64,000 nt of DNA from Gambelia wislizenii (Eukaryota; Chordata; Lepidosauria; Squamata; Crotaphytidae). The notes below the pieces were generated by a model, which was not told where the DNA came from, ran no database searches, and saw nothing but the letters and a program-made list of their open reading frames with translations. The translations under genes and the position numbers were made by a program. Location: the NCBI GenBank assembly GCA_030847615.1, contig JAUMIR010000002.1, forward strand, positions 239,897,809-239,961,808, given 5' to 3'. Below are positions 1-10,345 of the stretch, one piece after another (the first letter of the stretch is position 1; the number at the start of each line of letters is the position of its first letter).

Positions 1-490
1 TATCAGAAACATCTGGAGGACACCAGGTTGGGAAAGTCTAATGAGAGAGGCTCCACATTCTCGCCTGCCTGGCCATTTCCATGGGTCTTAAGGATCCTCT
101 GTATGATAAATAAAGACAAGTGTTAAGAAAACAACACCTGGCCTTCCAGAACAGCTTTGGGGATGATTTAGCCAGCAATTCTCTTTGTCAAAAGCTTCTA
201 ATAATGCATAAAGTCAACAACAGTGGCTAAAAGGGGGAGGGATTAAACATTACATTATTACAGCTGTGAACTCTGCTGCTTGGCCAACCTCCAGGCCTTG
301 TAATTACTTTCAGCCTGAAAATTACATGTAATGGGCTCACACTTCCTTTTCATTCTCCATTGTTTATTGTTGCATGTTGTACAAATATTGCTTTATGTTT
401 TTCTCCTTGAGAGGCTTGGTGGATGGATATTGCTTTATTACTATATTATCTATTCTCATTTGGATATTTCATTGTCATGGGTTTTAGCGT
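1..490. other. No recognisable feature
   Basis: AT-rich sequence without a repeat family, coding frame or RNA gene that I can support. Confidence 0.4.
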
Positions 491-493
491 GAG

Positions 494-1530
494 TCATTTG
501 CTCAGATTTTTTTTAAAAGAGGCAGTCTGTTCCACTGTCAAACAGCTCTTACTGTAAAAGAAGGTCTTCCTAATGTTTAGGTGGAATTTCTTTTCTTGTA
601 ATTTAAATCCATTTGTTCCTGTTCTAGTCTCTGGAGCAGCAGAAGACAAGCTGGCTCCATCTTTTACATGACAGCCTTTCAGATATTTAAGGATAGCTGT
701 CATGTCACCTCTCAATCTTCTCTTTTCCAGGCTAAACATACCCAACTCCCTCAGTCATTACCCATAAGGCTTAGTTTCCAGGCCTTTGATCATCTTGGTT
801 GCTCTTCTCAGGACACGTTCCAGCTTGTCAATATTCTTCTTCAACTGTGATGCCCAGAACTGGACACAGGTGAATGCTCACTTTGCTCTGCACTGGTCAG
901 ATTTCATCTGGAATATTATCTCAGCCTCAGAGAAAGGCAAAGGCAAACCCCTCTGAACAAATCTTGCCAAGAAAACCCCATGATAGGCTCACCTGTAAGT
1001 TGAAAATGACTTGAAGACACACAACAACCACAACTGTTTATCTGATGACAATACTCCTGTCAACTCCTAGATCCTTTTCATATGTACTGCTTTCAAGCCA
1101 AGTGCCACCCATCCTATATCTGCCTAGATGTAGTACCTTACATTTATCTCTTTTGAAATTCATTTTGTTAGTTTTGGCCCAGTTCTCCAATCTGTTAAGG
1201 TCATTTTGAATTCTATTTCTGTCCGCTGGTATATTAGCTACTCACCCTAATTTGGTGTAATCTGCAAATTTGATAAGCATGCCTTCTATTCCATCATCTA
1301 AGTAATTTATAAAGATGTTAAACAACACCAGATCAAGGATAGAACCCTGAGGACCCCACTAGTCACTTCTCTCCAAGATGAAGAGCAACATTTGTACTCT
1401 CTCAGTTTGGTCTGTCAGCCATTTTACAAATCCACCTAACCATAACAATGCCCAGCCTATAGTTCACCAACTTGCCTGCAAGAATATCATGGAGGACTTT
1501 ACCTGGGAGTTCCTATCAGAACTACTGAAA
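494..1530 (-). mobile_element. CR1 LINE fragment, antisense, split by a SINE
   Basis: On the minus strand this is the C-terminal part of CR1 ORF2. The frame at 494-745 holds the CR1 tail (LEKRRLRGD, then a LNIRK motif), and CR1 sequence resumes at about 1040 for roughly 490 bp more. The same conserved tail occurs at 49722-50662 on the minus strand and 15333-15688 on the plus strand, which supports the assignment. CR1 encodes an endonuclease and reverse transcriptase and retrotransposes by target-primed reverse transcription. This copy is 5'-truncated, full of frame breaks and interrupted at about 905-1038, so it is a dead fossil. Confidence 0.85.
905..1038 (+). mobile_element. tRNA-derived SINE, 3' half
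   Basis: Matches the downstream half of the SINE seen complete at 15092-15332: a CTCAGCCTCAGAG block, GGCAAAGGCAAACCCC, and a tail close to GAAGACACACAACAACC. The promoter half is missing. It interrupts the antisense CR1 and is therefore younger than it. Confidence 0.8.
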
Positions 1531-1534
1531 TCAT

Positions 1535-1878
1535 AAAGCTTCAAAAAGGCTGTCAAGACGGATCTCTTCCGGCAGGCCTTTCCAGAATAGATTATCCTGG
1601 CCTCGGGAACCCCCCCTCCTTCAGGAGAGTTCCCACAGCCTCCTTTGTTAACAGAACTGAATATCGCTGGGGACCTACTGTTATTGCCAAATGTAGGTAT
1701 GTGTTTTTATCAAATGTTTTAATTGTTGTTTTAATTTGTAATTGATTTAATAACTTTTTAAGGTGGGGAAGGGAGTATATTGTTTTACTGTATGGTTTTT
1801 TAAAGTTGTGAACTGCCCTGATTGGATTACCAAAGGGCGGTATATAAATAATTTTATTATTATTATTATTATTATTAT
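1535..1878 (+). mobile_element. L2-like LINE 3' end with (ATT)n tail
   Basis: Begins with a remnant of the ORF end (a LFRQAF-like peptide) and runs through a 3' UTR containing AACTGCCCTGATTGG and GGGCGGTATATAAATAA. It closes in about nine ATT repeats at 1853-1878. This is the usual 3' end of L2-type LINEs in squamates. It is 5'-truncated and non-coding. Shorter copies of the same tail type occur elsewhere, for example at 59800-59896. Confidence 0.7.
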
Positions 1879-2631
1879 TACTTACAAACTTCTACTGATT
1901 TTATGATAGCAAAGGTCCTTTATATCCAGCATTTCTCAAGCTATTAGATGTGGTATGTTAGTATGCCCTACCACCCCCTCCTCATGATATCTCATAACTG
2001 GAAATATTGGACACTTTTCGGGGTCAGGTTGACTGGGGCAAACCAAAAGTCAGTTGGTGGCCACAATGACCTGGAATGTGTCTTAGAAATATGATAGCAA
2101 CAAAGCCCAAACTAGGATTGTGCAGAAGCCTTTTAGTAAACGCAGTCATTAAGGAGGTATGTGTTCCGCCTTTCTTCCAGCCCTGGGCATCTCTGCAATG
2201 ATTCAATCAAACAATTAAGTGACCATTGCCAAATCCACCCATTTCTATTTCCCAGCAATTAATGCAATCAGTTGAGTTTTGGTTTCCTTTGTCTGTCCTA
2301 CGGGAAAGCCATCCATGTTTTGTCATAACCAGAGTGCCGCTTCAGGATATGGAATAAAGTATAAATATTAGGCCCCTAACGACCGTAAGGTGTGCTACAG
2401 TGGACACACTCAGCCACTTTCTTTCTTGGCATGCTTCGAATCAGAACTTCCAGTGCCAACCTCAGACACCTGTCTGAGTATCTTCGCTGCTCAAGATTGG
2501 TAACTATTGCCCTATATTCCCGAATCTCTCCCTCTATCTAATCTTTCTGTCTTACTCTGCTATAGCCTTGTATGGTTCTTAAGTACGTATGTTGTGTGTG
2601 CGAGTTTACTTTGTGTTCTTCCAATAAAATA

Positions 2632-3421
2632 CAGTAGGGCTCCCTATATCCGTTGAACCAATATGCACGGTTTCAGTTATCCACAGGAAACAAAACTGAA
2701 CACGTACCATAGAGTCTTCCTAGAAAATGACTTGAGAGGCATCCTCTGTATTTGTTTGTTTGTTTTCTACATTTCTATACCACTTATCAGTGTCAAAGCT
2801 CTCCCTGAGTGGTTTACAACATAAAAACAAGTAAAAATAAGACAATTAAAACAATTTAAAAGTAACAATTAAAATTATTTTTAAAACATATATAAGTTAA
2901 AACAATAAAAATACACCCCAATAAAAGCCTCTGTGCCCACAACTACAAATTAAAAGCTGGCTGAAATAAAAACATCCTTGCCTGCCAGCGAAAGGAAAGC
3001 AGGGAGGGCGCCAGCCTAGCCTCCCAAGGAAGGGAGTTCCAGAGGGTGGGAGCAGCCACTGAGAAGGCTCTCTCTCGTGTCCTCACCAAGTGAGCCTGGG
3101 ATGATGGTGGGATTGAGAGAAAGCCTTGCCCTGAGGATCTTAAAATTCTGGCAGGTTTGTATTGGGAGATTGGCCTTTCAAATAGCTTGGACCGAAGCCA
3201 TATAGGGCTTATATGTCATGACCAGCACTTTGAATTGTGCTCAGAAACAAATTGGTAGGCAGTGAAGCTCACTAGACATTTTCTAGGTCCTCCAAAGCAA
3301 TTCTATGGTATTTTAAACCAGAAGTTCCATATATTTTCATTGGTGTTTGCTGTTATCTGTGGTTTCCAGTATCCATGGTAAGTCTGGGAACCAAACCCCC
3401 ATGGATACGGGGGTCCTACTG
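2632..3421. mobile_element. Tigger-like DNA transposon remnant with nested repeat
   Basis: Terminal inverted repeats CAGTAGG...TATCCG and GGATACGGGGGTCCTACTG are flanked by TA on both sides (2630-2631, 3422-3423). The interior matches the copy at 14069-14322, for example TCTTCCTAGAAAATG and TGGTATTTTAAACC. About 520 bp of unrelated repeat is inserted between the halves at about 2745-3265. It is non-autonomous and carries no transposase. Confidence 0.75.
2745..3265 (-). mobile_element. LINE-like interspersed repeat nested in the Tigger-like copy
   Basis: The stretch interrupts the match between 2632-3421 and 14069-14322. It starts with GTTTGTTTGTTT and ATTTCTATACCACTTATCAG, which on the minus strand reads as a LINE-type tail. 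It continues into GC-richer sequence containing GGAGTTCCAGAGGGTGGGAG. No coding frame survives. I assign it to an L2-like or related dispersed repeat with low certainty. Confidence 0.5.
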
Positions 3422-3601
3422 TACTTTATTTCACTTTAACTGGAGTGCTCTTTACCATTAGTACTGGTATACAGAGGTGAAAAGATCCCTGAAGTTGCCC
3501 TCCCCTTGCAAGCTTCTGTTTGAGCTACTAATTCCCCCAAATAATAGAGATTTTGGCATCATGGGTAGGCTCTAGAGCACCCCTCACCTCTTAGGGTAAC
3601 A

Positions 3602-3795
3602 AGATTAGTGGAGAATGCAGGCAACACCCTGCACCCCTTAGGATATGAAATAGGGATAAATATTAGTCCCCTAAAAATAGTAATATTGTGCCACAATGGA
3701 CGAACCCAGCCACTCCCTCTCGTGGCACACCCCAGATTAGAACCTCCCATGCCATCCTTAGATGCCTCAGACAGGTGGACCAGCATTTTTTTTTT
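3602..3795 (+). repeat. Decayed LTR-like repeat, copy 2 (partial)
   Basis: From CCCTTAGGATATGAAAT (3635) through GGATAAATATTAG, GCCACAATGGACGAACCCAG, CCACTCCCTCT and ATGCCTCAGACAGG it aligns with copy 1 at about 2340-2490. It begins right after the end of copy 1, so the two may be parts of one damaged element or a tandem LTR. Only the promoter-side segment is present. Confidence 0.5.
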
Positions 3796-4649
3796 CATCC
3801 ATGTGCCAGGGACTTACACCATATTTATGTCTTATTTTTATTGTATTTGTGTAGTTTCTGGAAACTTGCTACAGATAGGCAGTTGAAGGTTCATGAACCT
3901 GGTTCATAGACCAGCAGTTTGAGTAGCACTGTTGCACACAGTTAATTATATACAGGAGACTGTGAATAGATCTGCAAACCTTTGGGAATATTTGTTGTAA
4001 CATTTCTCTAGGACTTTGATTTGCAGACCCGTCCACCAGGGGCAGGGCGGGATAATCATTCATCCATATACATGTTCTCACTGAGTGTTTGAATTAAAGA
4101 GGGCCTGTTATATCTGGCATTATATAACCTGTGAAATGGTATCTGAGTTCTAATCTCCCCCCAATTCAGCGTAGTCAGTGAGACAGGCATCCCATTGAGA
4201 AAAATGAGTATGCAATAACAGTGCCAACAAGGGACCCGAGTCTGAAGTGATTGCTTCTGTGCAAGAGGCTTTGCCCTGTTGGTGAGTTTCTCCTTGCAGA
4301 TGGCTTCCTTTGCTTCTTCTATTTATAAACAGCTTCATTTCTTTGTAATTCAGGATAGTCAAATCACCGCCAAGGGAAGAAAAAAAGGAGAGGGAAGAAG
4401 AAACATGTAAATAGCATGTAAATAGGAAGCAAACCTGCGGGAAGGAGGAAAGGTGGAAGGGAAGAGGAAGCAGAAGGAAAAGGTGCATAACTGGTCCATT
4501 AAAAAAAATCAGCTATCACAAAAGAGTGAGACAGCTTTTGAATTACACAGCATTCTCCATCCAGATTTTTTAAAACAGACAGGTGAATGGGAGGGGAAAG
4601 GTGGCTTTGATGTTAAAGCCACAGAACACATACAGGTAATCACCGACTT
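3796..4649. other. No recognisable feature
   Basis: Unassigned sequence. Short open frames here lack any similarity I recognise, and the purine-rich stretch at 4370-4490 explains the long antisense frame. Confidence 0.35.
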
Positions 4650-5790
4650 CAAGATGTCCAACTTTATTTACAATCCTCTTCAGCATGATGCTCCAAAGGG
4701 CTACAGCAGAGCTCGAAGAAGAAGGCGGCATTTATATACGTTACCGTATTGATGGTGGGTTTTTAAACTTAAGCCGTCTGAGGGCTCGCACTAAGACTCT
4801 AAACTATCTAGTCCATGAGCTGCTCTTCGCTGATGCTGCTGCCCTTGTTGCCCACACAGAAGCAGCTCTGCAGCGCCTAACATCCTGCTTTGCAACAGCT
4901 GCAGAGCTGTTTGGGCTGGAAGTCAGCCTGAAGAAAACAGAAGTTCTTTACCAGCCTGCACCACAGGACGAACACCACCATCCCCACATTGCTGTCGGCA
5001 AATCTGTGCTCAAGTCCGTTCAGCAGTTCACCTACCTGGGAAGCATCATCTCCTCAGATGCCAAGATTGACAAAGAGATCGATCACAGATTAGCAAAGGC
5101 ATATAGCGCATTTGGAAGACTTTACAAAAGAGTCTGGTGCAATAAACACCTGAGGCAAAGCACAAAAATCAGTGTGTATAGAGCCATTGTACTGTCTATT
5201 CTCCTATACGGGTCTGAAACATGGGTCACCTATCGCCAACACTTACAACTCCTTGAACGTTTTCATCAGCGCTGTATACGTACAATCCTAAATATACACT
5301 GGACTGACTATGTGATGAATGTTGCTGTCCTTGAGCAAGCAGGGATCACCAGCATTGAGGCCATGATATTGAGAACACAGCTGTGCTGGGCAGGGCACGT
5401 TTCTAGGATGGAGGACCATCGCCTCCCAAAAATAGTACTGTATGGTGAACTCGCCATGGGTCAGCGTAAGAGGGGCGCTCCAAAAAAGCGATACAAGGAC
5501 TCCCAGAAACAACATCTCAGGCTTGGCCAAATTGATCACCAACAATGGTCTGCCCTGGCCTCACATTGGGAGGCATGGAGACGCAATATCCACAATGCTG
5601 CAGCTGAACAAGTCTTGAAAAGAAACGACAACACAGAAAGAATCACAACCCGGTAACATCACCCAAGGAGACCCTCTGCTGTGCTTTCTGCAACTGGACT
5701 TGTTTATCTCGGATTGGCCTTTTTAGTCATCAGTGCGCTTGCAGAAAACGCGGGATGAGTCCTTCCTGAATCTTTGTTTGCGAAGAAAAG
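4650..5790 (+). pseudogene. RTE-like LINE ORF2 fragment (RT C-terminal half)
   Basis: A 323-residue open frame (4685-5656) covers the last part of a non-LTR reverse transcriptase and its C-terminal region. The palm motif reads LLFADAAALV where active enzymes have a FADD box, so a catalytic aspartate is lost. Then come KKTEVLYQPAP, FTYLGSIIS, a LLYGSETW block, and a basic RKRGAPKKRYKD stretch. The match starts at about 4655 inside the RT domain, so endonuclease and N-terminal RT are missing by 5' truncation. The 3' end at GCCAGAGAG is shared with 26203-26620, 51530-51985 and 42385-42690. It is a retroelement remnant, not a host gene; the exact clade (RTE or a relative) is uncertain. Confidence 0.8.
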
Positions 5791-5794
5791 CCAG

Positions 5795-6287
5795 AGAGAG
5801 AAAGATGGCATGTAGAAGGAAATTGCAGGCCAACAGAGCAAGCCTATGTCTCTCCAAAGCAAGGCCCATCAAGTGCAAGGAGACTTACTCCCAAGTAAGG
5901 GGATATAAAGATTGTGAATTAATTAGCAATTGTGGGCATTTCTGTACACTCTTGGCCTTTTTCATCCTCTTATGCTCTGTTTTCTGCCAGTTAACAAAAG
6001 GAAAATGCTGAACTATTGGCCCTTCCAATTTAGTCTTTAAAAGCATGAGTTCTTGCAGTAATACTCCTTGGGTTTTTCTGGTTGTTGTTGCCTCCACATC
6101 CACTCATTCTATTCTTTGGAGGGGCTCTTTGAGCTATTCCTTGGAGCCACGCTAGAGATTTTCCAAAAAAAGTGGAGCATGGCTTGTTAAAATGGTCCTG
6201 TGATATGAAGTGCCAATTTTCTCCTCCTTTCTTTTTTCATCCCTCCCCCCTTAGAGTTATAGTGCTACAGTAGAAGTTCCATTTCAC
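5795..6287. other. No recognisable feature
   Basis: Sequence between the LINE 3' end and the first MITE; nothing identified. Confidence 0.35.
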
Positions 6288-6290
6288 TGA

Positions 6291-6890
6291 GGAGATTTTC
6301 ACAATGGGGCCAAATGCCCCATTTCTGCTCTGCAAGCCCCTCTCCCATCCCTGCTATGGGATTAAGGAAAATGTCTGCATTTACCTTAACCCCGCAGCAG
6401 GCACATCTTCCCTCGGCTTCACTGCTGTAAATGCAGCTGCCGTAAAGCTGCTTTTATAGCCGTTAAGCCAAATCCCACTCGTTCTCACAAGAGAACGGCC
6501 ACACAGGAAATTCAGAATACCCCCCCCCATGTCAAAAACAAAAACAAAGTACAACAACAAACATTTTAAAATACAAGTAACCTGGGGTGGGTGGGAAGGG
6601 TGCCACTTACCTGGGTGTCCCGTTCCTGCCCAAAAGTGTCCAGAACGGACCTCCCGCCACAGCTGTCATCGCAGGAGAAGAACGGGACACCTTTCAGACC
6701 ACCTGTGATTCCATTACTATAATGGAACGGGTGGTCATTAATGACTTCTCCCCGTGATTGAAATATCACAGGGAGAAAACAGAATAGGCACGTTCAGGGC
6801 ACGGAAGGGGGGGAACATCATCTGAAAGAAAAATCTTTCAGTAACCCTGTTCATGCCTGCACAGAACATATAGCTTGTGTGAAAATTTCC
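6291..6890 (-). mobile_element. Harbinger-like MITE, subfamily A
   Basis: Ends GGAGATTTTCACA and GTGTGAAAATTTCC form the terminal inverted repeat, flanked by TGA and TAA. Interior blocks match 48252-48868 in the same orientation (for example GGGTGCCACTTACCT near 6600) and the neighbour at 6918-7508 in the opposite one. No transposase frame. The PIF/Harbinger assignment rests on the 3-bp T-A-type target duplication of family members. Confidence 0.7.
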
Positions 6891-6917
6891 TAAGACACTG
6901 TAGCCCTATAACACTAA

Positions 6918-7508
6918 GGAGATTTTCACACGGTTATATATCCCGTGGCAGGAACAGAACAGGGTCGAGAAAGGTTTTCCCTTTCGGATGACGTTGACCC
7001 CATTCTGTCCTGCATCCATCCTGCTCCCGTGACTGTTCTGGAACAATGTAATCACAATTTTTCATTGTGAATTGACCTCCCATTCCGTCGCTATCACGCA
7101 ATCATGGGTGTGCGAACAGGAGCCCCATTCCTGTTCCAAAATGACAGCCGTAGAGGGTAGGTCCGTTCCAAGCACTTCCTGATACGATCTGGACATCCAG
7201 GTAAGTGGTGCCCTTTATTTTACCCTCCCTGTTTTGATTGTGTGATTTAAAGAGTGTGCTTGGTGAACTGATTTTACGTTTGGGGCAGTTTTATTTTTTA
7301 AATTTCCCGCCCAGACTTTTCAGACGGCCGGTCATAAAAACAGACTTACGACAGCTGCATTTAGGGCCGGCCAGCGAGGGGAGGGGGAGCCTGTCCCTGC
7401 CGCAGAATTAAGGTAAGTGTGTGAAAGATTTACATTATTCTGCGGCAGGAACGGAAGAGGAGGTGGCAGGGCAGTAACGGGGCATTTTGGCCCCGTGTGA
7501 AAATCTCC
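6918..7508 (+). mobile_element. Harbinger-like MITE, subfamily A, intact ends
   Basis: Perfect ends GGAGATTTTCACACGG and CCGTGTGAAAATCTCC, flanked by a clean TAA duplication (6915-6917, 7509-7511). Contains ACATCCAGGTAAGTGG at about 7193 and a second GTAAGT at 7413. Non-coding. It lies 27 bp from the inverted relative at 6291-6890. Confidence 0.8.
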
Positions 7509-7514
7509 TAACTG

Positions 7515-8088
7515 TGGGCTTGTCTACACTGGCAGGAAATCCCACGCCTACCTCGTAGCCACAGCAGATTTCTTTGATCCACACCATAAACACCACATGC
7601 ATCGCGCTTGTCCAATTGTAGATTGGAGTATCCTGCCATGCTGTAATCCACATCAGAGTAAAAGGGCTTATCGTGTGTCCTATACATCATACTATTTCTG
7701 GCCACATGGGTGGGGCTGCTTCGTGTTGTTTCTTTCTGTTCACTCGTGCCTATGAATAAGTGAATATACATGGTCCCAGAGTACTGTTTTATTGGATAAG
7801 TGTAGATACACTTATCCAGATACATGTACAATCAGATTTTTTTTAAGCACCAGAATAGAGTCCTGTCCACCAGAGGTCCCACCTAGGCTTTCTCCAAAGC
7901 CAATCGTCAGCTGCCACATGGCCAAAAATCAAGTTTTTGCCTTCAAATGTTGAGAAAACAGCAAATCTTAAAGATCCAGGGTTTCCTGCAGAAACCCCAG
8001 TGAAAATGCACATTGTTGAAAATGTTGTGTGACAACTGTGCCACAAATATGGGGTGAGTACAGGATTTTTGCCCATGTAGATAAACCC
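7515..8088. mobile_element. MITE with GGGCTTGTCTACACTGG ends
   Basis: Left end GGGCTTGTCTACACTGGC and right end GCCCATGTAGATAAACCC are imperfect inverted repeats. The same end sequence occurs at 35477 (GGGCTTATCTACATG), 48225 and 59192, showing a family. Target duplication not clear. No coding capacity. Confidence 0.65.
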
Positions 8089-8248
8089 TATTTAAAAAAA
8101 ATTAAAGCAGGAAAAGTGAAGGAGACTTTTTTGTTAAGATACATCTCAGAATTAGAAAGAAACACACTCAAGGTGGGAATATAATATTGCAACTGGTGCT
8201 GGGAATTGCAAAAAATAGTCCAGGACAACAGAAATGTCAATTTGATTT

Positions 8249-8303
8249 ATATATATATATCTATCTATCTATCTATCTATATATATATATATATATATAT
8301 ATT
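8249..8303. repeat. (TA)n/(TCTA)n microsatellite
   Basis: TA run, then about five ATCT units, then a longer TA run. Open frames through it are low-complexity. Confidence 0.9.
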
Positions 8304-9150
8304 AAACAAGAACTACAGCAACAAATACCACAACCTCCTGGAACATTTGCCACATCTGGAAGATCCCTATTGTGCCTTCTAGTTTTACTGTTGTTGCTTT
8401 TAAACACAATGTTTTATAGTTTTAAATTTGTTGTAAAGCATGCTAGGCCCTGTCTGGATGAGAAATGCTGCACAAATCTTTTAAACAAACAAATACATAA
8501 ATGTGGGTGGGGTTATAACTTCTGAATAGTAGCAATGTTGCTTTGGTAAATAACCTGAACATATCAATCTGAACACATGCCTAAAACATTTTCTTGCTGA
8601 TTCATCCAAACCGTGTGTGGCACAAAGCAAAGACAGTATTGTACTCAGAGGTTTTAAGGCCAAATATCACATGGCATCTTGCTTTGCTTTGTTCTCATGC
8701 CCAGATTGAAACTCCATTTGGGATGGATCAAAACTTAAGTTTTCCAGCATTCAGAAATTTTTCGGAGGTCATGAATTGACCTGCAGCTGTTAGTCTTCAG
8801 CCACAAACACTGAATTCAACCTGAAAAGTTTTAAACCCTTTTCAAGGCTGGTTTCAACCTTAATTTTTTAAGTCTCAGTCTTGAAAACTTATGGCGGCAA
8901 GCGTGAATTAAAGGTAATCAGATGTCAAGGTAAGGGAGCACAAGAAGGAATGAGCACAAATATCTATCAGGCCAAATGCAAAAAAATTACACTAAAAAGT
9001 CTTCAGTTTTTAAGTCAAACCTAGTCATTTTGCTGGGATAAAAAAGAGATCCTGAAAACCACCTAAATCATGCAAATGATCTTATTGCCTAAAGTGTCTT
9101 TGTTTCACTTTGCTGCTGTTTCTGTTTTTATACCATCTCTTCCACCATTA
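8304..9150. other. No recognisable feature
   Basis: AT-rich sequence with no repeat family or gene that I can name. Confidence 0.35.
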
Positions 9151-9157
9151 GGTTTAG

Positions 9158-9383
9158 TAGATTTTCAGACTACTCTGTTATAGTGTTACTATTCCACTTT
9201 AACTGCTATAGCTTCCTGCCATGGAATTCTGGGGTTTGTAGTTTAGAGAGGCCTAAGAGCTCTCTGGCTGAGTGTTGTAAATGCCCCTCCCTAAACTGCA
9301 AATCCCAGATTCAACAGGAGGCAGCCATAGCAAATACTGTATAGTGGAATAGTAACACTATAACAGTGTTGTCTGAAAATCTA
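9158..9383. mobile_element. Palindromic MITE (GTAGTTTAG family)
   Basis: Perfect 13-bp terminal inverted repeats TAGATTTTCAGAC (9158-9170) and GTCTGAAAATCTA (9371-9383). The arms hold ATTCCACTTTAACTGCTATA and its inverse, with a centre of GGGGTTTGTAGTTTAGAGAG against CTAAACTGCAAATCCC. Other copies: 19186-19406 and 43674-43892. Confidence 0.8.
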
Positions 9384-9994
9384 GGTAGTCAGATGGTTGA
9401 TCAGGGCTCACTCCATGGTCTGATGTCACAACAGGCTGATCATGTCACAAAGTGGGTGCCTCACAGACTCAATGATGCGGCCTGTGAGAGCAGACCAGGG
9501 CTGGAGTACAGGAAAAAGCAACTCAAACAGACAAGTAGGGTTGTGGTTTTGAGGTTTGGGGGATTGTTTTCTATTTTTAAATGTATGTGTGTATCTCTCT
9601 CGATTTTCTAACATCATATCATATCTAAGCAGATTTTATCTAAAAGCAGGAAAATCATACTTCTTAAAAAGAGATTATAACCCTAACTCAACACCACAAA
9701 TGTGGTTGAATACACAGGGGTTCCAATGCAGACTTTTAAAGAGTTAATTGCTCAAACCCTGGGGCTGGGATGGATGAATCTGTTTCAGTTTCTCTCATAT
9801 TTGATTTTCATTGTTAAACATTTTTACTTGGTTTTTACTCCTGTTAGTCCCTTTTACTGTCATGTTTGTTTGGCAGAAGACAGGCTATAAATTTTATACA
9901 GGGGTGGAAATAATATCCTTCATTATTCATTTCCCTGCCAAAATGTCCATGTCCCAACACTCAGGAAACTTGACCAGGAATAGTAACACAGACA

Positions 9995-10345
9995 TGAGAC
10001 AGATATGTGTTTTGGGAAATTAGTCTGTGCTGAAATACACATTTTTTGGTTGGGGAAAACCCAGTGGGTTTTACATAAAATCCCATGCCTTTCTGGAAAC
10101 ATTGTTTTTTTAAAACACACACACATAATGGTATGCTTTCAGAAAAACCATCCCACACACATGGCTTTTGGTGCAAAAATGTGTTTTTTGCAAAGAATAG
10201 AATGTTTGCACACATAAAAATGTGTTTCTGGAAGCAGCAGGGTTTTTTGCACAAAAGCACCATTTTGCACACACAAAAAATGTTTATTTCTACACAGAGT
10301 AATTTCCTGAAACATGCCAGGATGAGCAAATGCCAGGTGAAAACT
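9995..10345 (+). repeat. Quasi-periodic GCACA/AAAATGTG repeat
   Basis: Loosely repeated blocks of the type TGCACA-AAAATGTGT-TTTCTG, at roughly 30-45 bp spacing. The block ATTTCTACACAGAGTAATTT at about 10291 recurs in reverse at about 27170 with one mismatch, so this is a dispersed family. Open frames on both strands are a by-product of low stop-codon density. Confidence 0.5.

Larger units (their letters stand above)
2275..3601 (+). repeat. Decayed LTR-like repeat, copy 1, split by a Tigger-like element
   Basis: Two segments, about 2275-2629 and 3424-3601, read continuously against the repeat at 20076-20800 (minus strand). Shared landmarks are GGATATG near 2345, a TATA-like TATAAATATTA near 2361, CCAATAAAA near 2621 (poly-A-signal-like), CCCCCAAATAAT near 3534, and a terminal GGGTAACA ending at 3601. 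TATA box, poly-A signal and a CA end fit a solo LTR. The internal region, the partner LTR and the superfamily are unknown. Homology may extend upstream to about 2100. Confidence 0.5.

Noticed and set aside
4685..5656. A 323-residue frame that could be taken for a host gene
   Set aside because: It carries LINE reverse-transcriptase motifs, a broken FADD box, and shares its 3' end with three other fragments in the window.
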